From Macellibacteroides fermentans (GTDB taxonomy: Bacteria; Bacteroidota; Bacteroidia; Bacteroidales; Tannerellaceae), in the NCBI RefSeq assembly GCF_013409575.1, contig NZ_JACCCY010000002.1, positions 1 to 64,000 of the forward strand: a stretch of 64,000 nt of DNA, in the 5' to 3' direction. The position numbers and the translations under genes were made by a program. The notes beneath the pieces are model-generated. The model worked only from the letters and a program-made list of their open reading frames with translations, had not been told where the DNA came from and searched no databases. The first letter of the stretch is position 1; the number at the start of each line of letters is the position of its first letter. This document shows, piece by piece, positions 63,897 through 64,000 of the stretch.

Positions 63897-64000
63897 TCAA
63901 ATTTAGTTCCTTAAGTAATAATTTTTTTTCCCTTATGGATGTAATAATGTACTTCGTTACCTAACATTCGCTCATATTGGGATTCAACTTAAGTACGTTA

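Larger units (their letters stand above)
63412..64000. other. Non-coding interval with accC leader and repeat element copy 2
   Basis: No gene is visible. The accC side holds a small inverted repeat (63431-63450). Most of the rest is repeat element copy 2. After 63905 there are further TTAAGT boxes but nothing I can name before the window ends. Confidence 0.7.

Overview
The window looks like chromosomal DNA of a Bacteroidales bacterium (Bacteroidetes). The reasons are many -7 promoter boxes of the Bacteroidetes form TAnnTTTG, a DPP11/DPP III/DPP IV peptidase set, an EF-G paralogue of the Bacteroides EF-G2 type, DUF4251 and DUF4783 proteins, and Bacteroidetes-style ilv and biotin-carboxylase operons. 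Overall similarity suggests a Parabacteroides/Tannerellaceae-like genome, but genus cannot be fixed from sequence reading alone. I found no rRNA, tRNA, CRISPR array, IS element or phage.

Layout. 0-12.96 kb: the tail of an unknown gene, a Tat-exported sugar isomerase-like protein, a MATE exporter, a glycosyltransferase/LpxH-like pair, an EF-G paralogue lacking the catalytic His, hemW, a DPP11 peptidase with CYTH and Smr genes, and queA. 12.96-13.7 kb: non-coding DNA holding the first copy of an unusual repeat element. 13.7-26.7 kb: DPP III, AlkD-like repair, a Fur-family regulator, purA, a membrane Zn peptidase, hisS, a GH30 lipoprotein, groES-groEL, a ZIP transporter, and an ECF sigma/putative anti-sigma/periplasmic protein trio. 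26.9-41 kb: a Ca2+ P-type ATPase, a DUF4251 lipoprotein, a radical SAM protein, DPP IV, lipA, a membrane protein with a degenerate Nudix domain, a tetrapyrrole-methylase-fold methyltransferase, an RsmF-like methyltransferase, ppk1, a small phosphoesterase and a hexapeptide acyltransferase. 41-48.4 kb: a more AT-rich accessory stretch with an S41-type peptidase, two small outer-membrane-barrel-like proteins, GH53 galactanase and a TlpA-like protein. 48.4-53.3 kb: nadC, DUF4783, rlmH, aroC, a SlyD with a Cys-rich tail, and a PatB/MalY aminotransferase. 53.5-59.8 kb: the ilvD-ilvB-ilvN-thioesterase-ilvC operon behind a leader-peptide attenuator. 59.8-63.4 kb: a three-gene biotin-dependent acyl-CoA carboxylase. 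63.5-63.9 kb: the second copy of the repeat element.

Most notable points. (1) Two intergenic elements about 50.5 kb apart, in the same orientation, share an ATCTGTCAT-rich module followed about 247 bp later by four 10-bp palindromes (GACAATTGTC type) at an exact 22-bp period, enclosed by inverted AATCGTTT/ATTCGTTT arms and TTAA-centred boxes. I know of no function for this structure. (2) A 20-codon leader peptide with ten consecutive Ile/Leu/Val codons, a terminator and a mutually exclusive antiterminator pairing precede ilvD. (3) The EF-G paralogue has Ser in place of the GTPase catalytic His. (4) A -24/-12 (sigma-54-like) promoter candidate lies upstream of groES.

Many gene starts were set by -7 boxes. 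Several longer open frames begin at a TTG that is itself the end of a TAnnTTTG box, so the downstream ATG was chosen.
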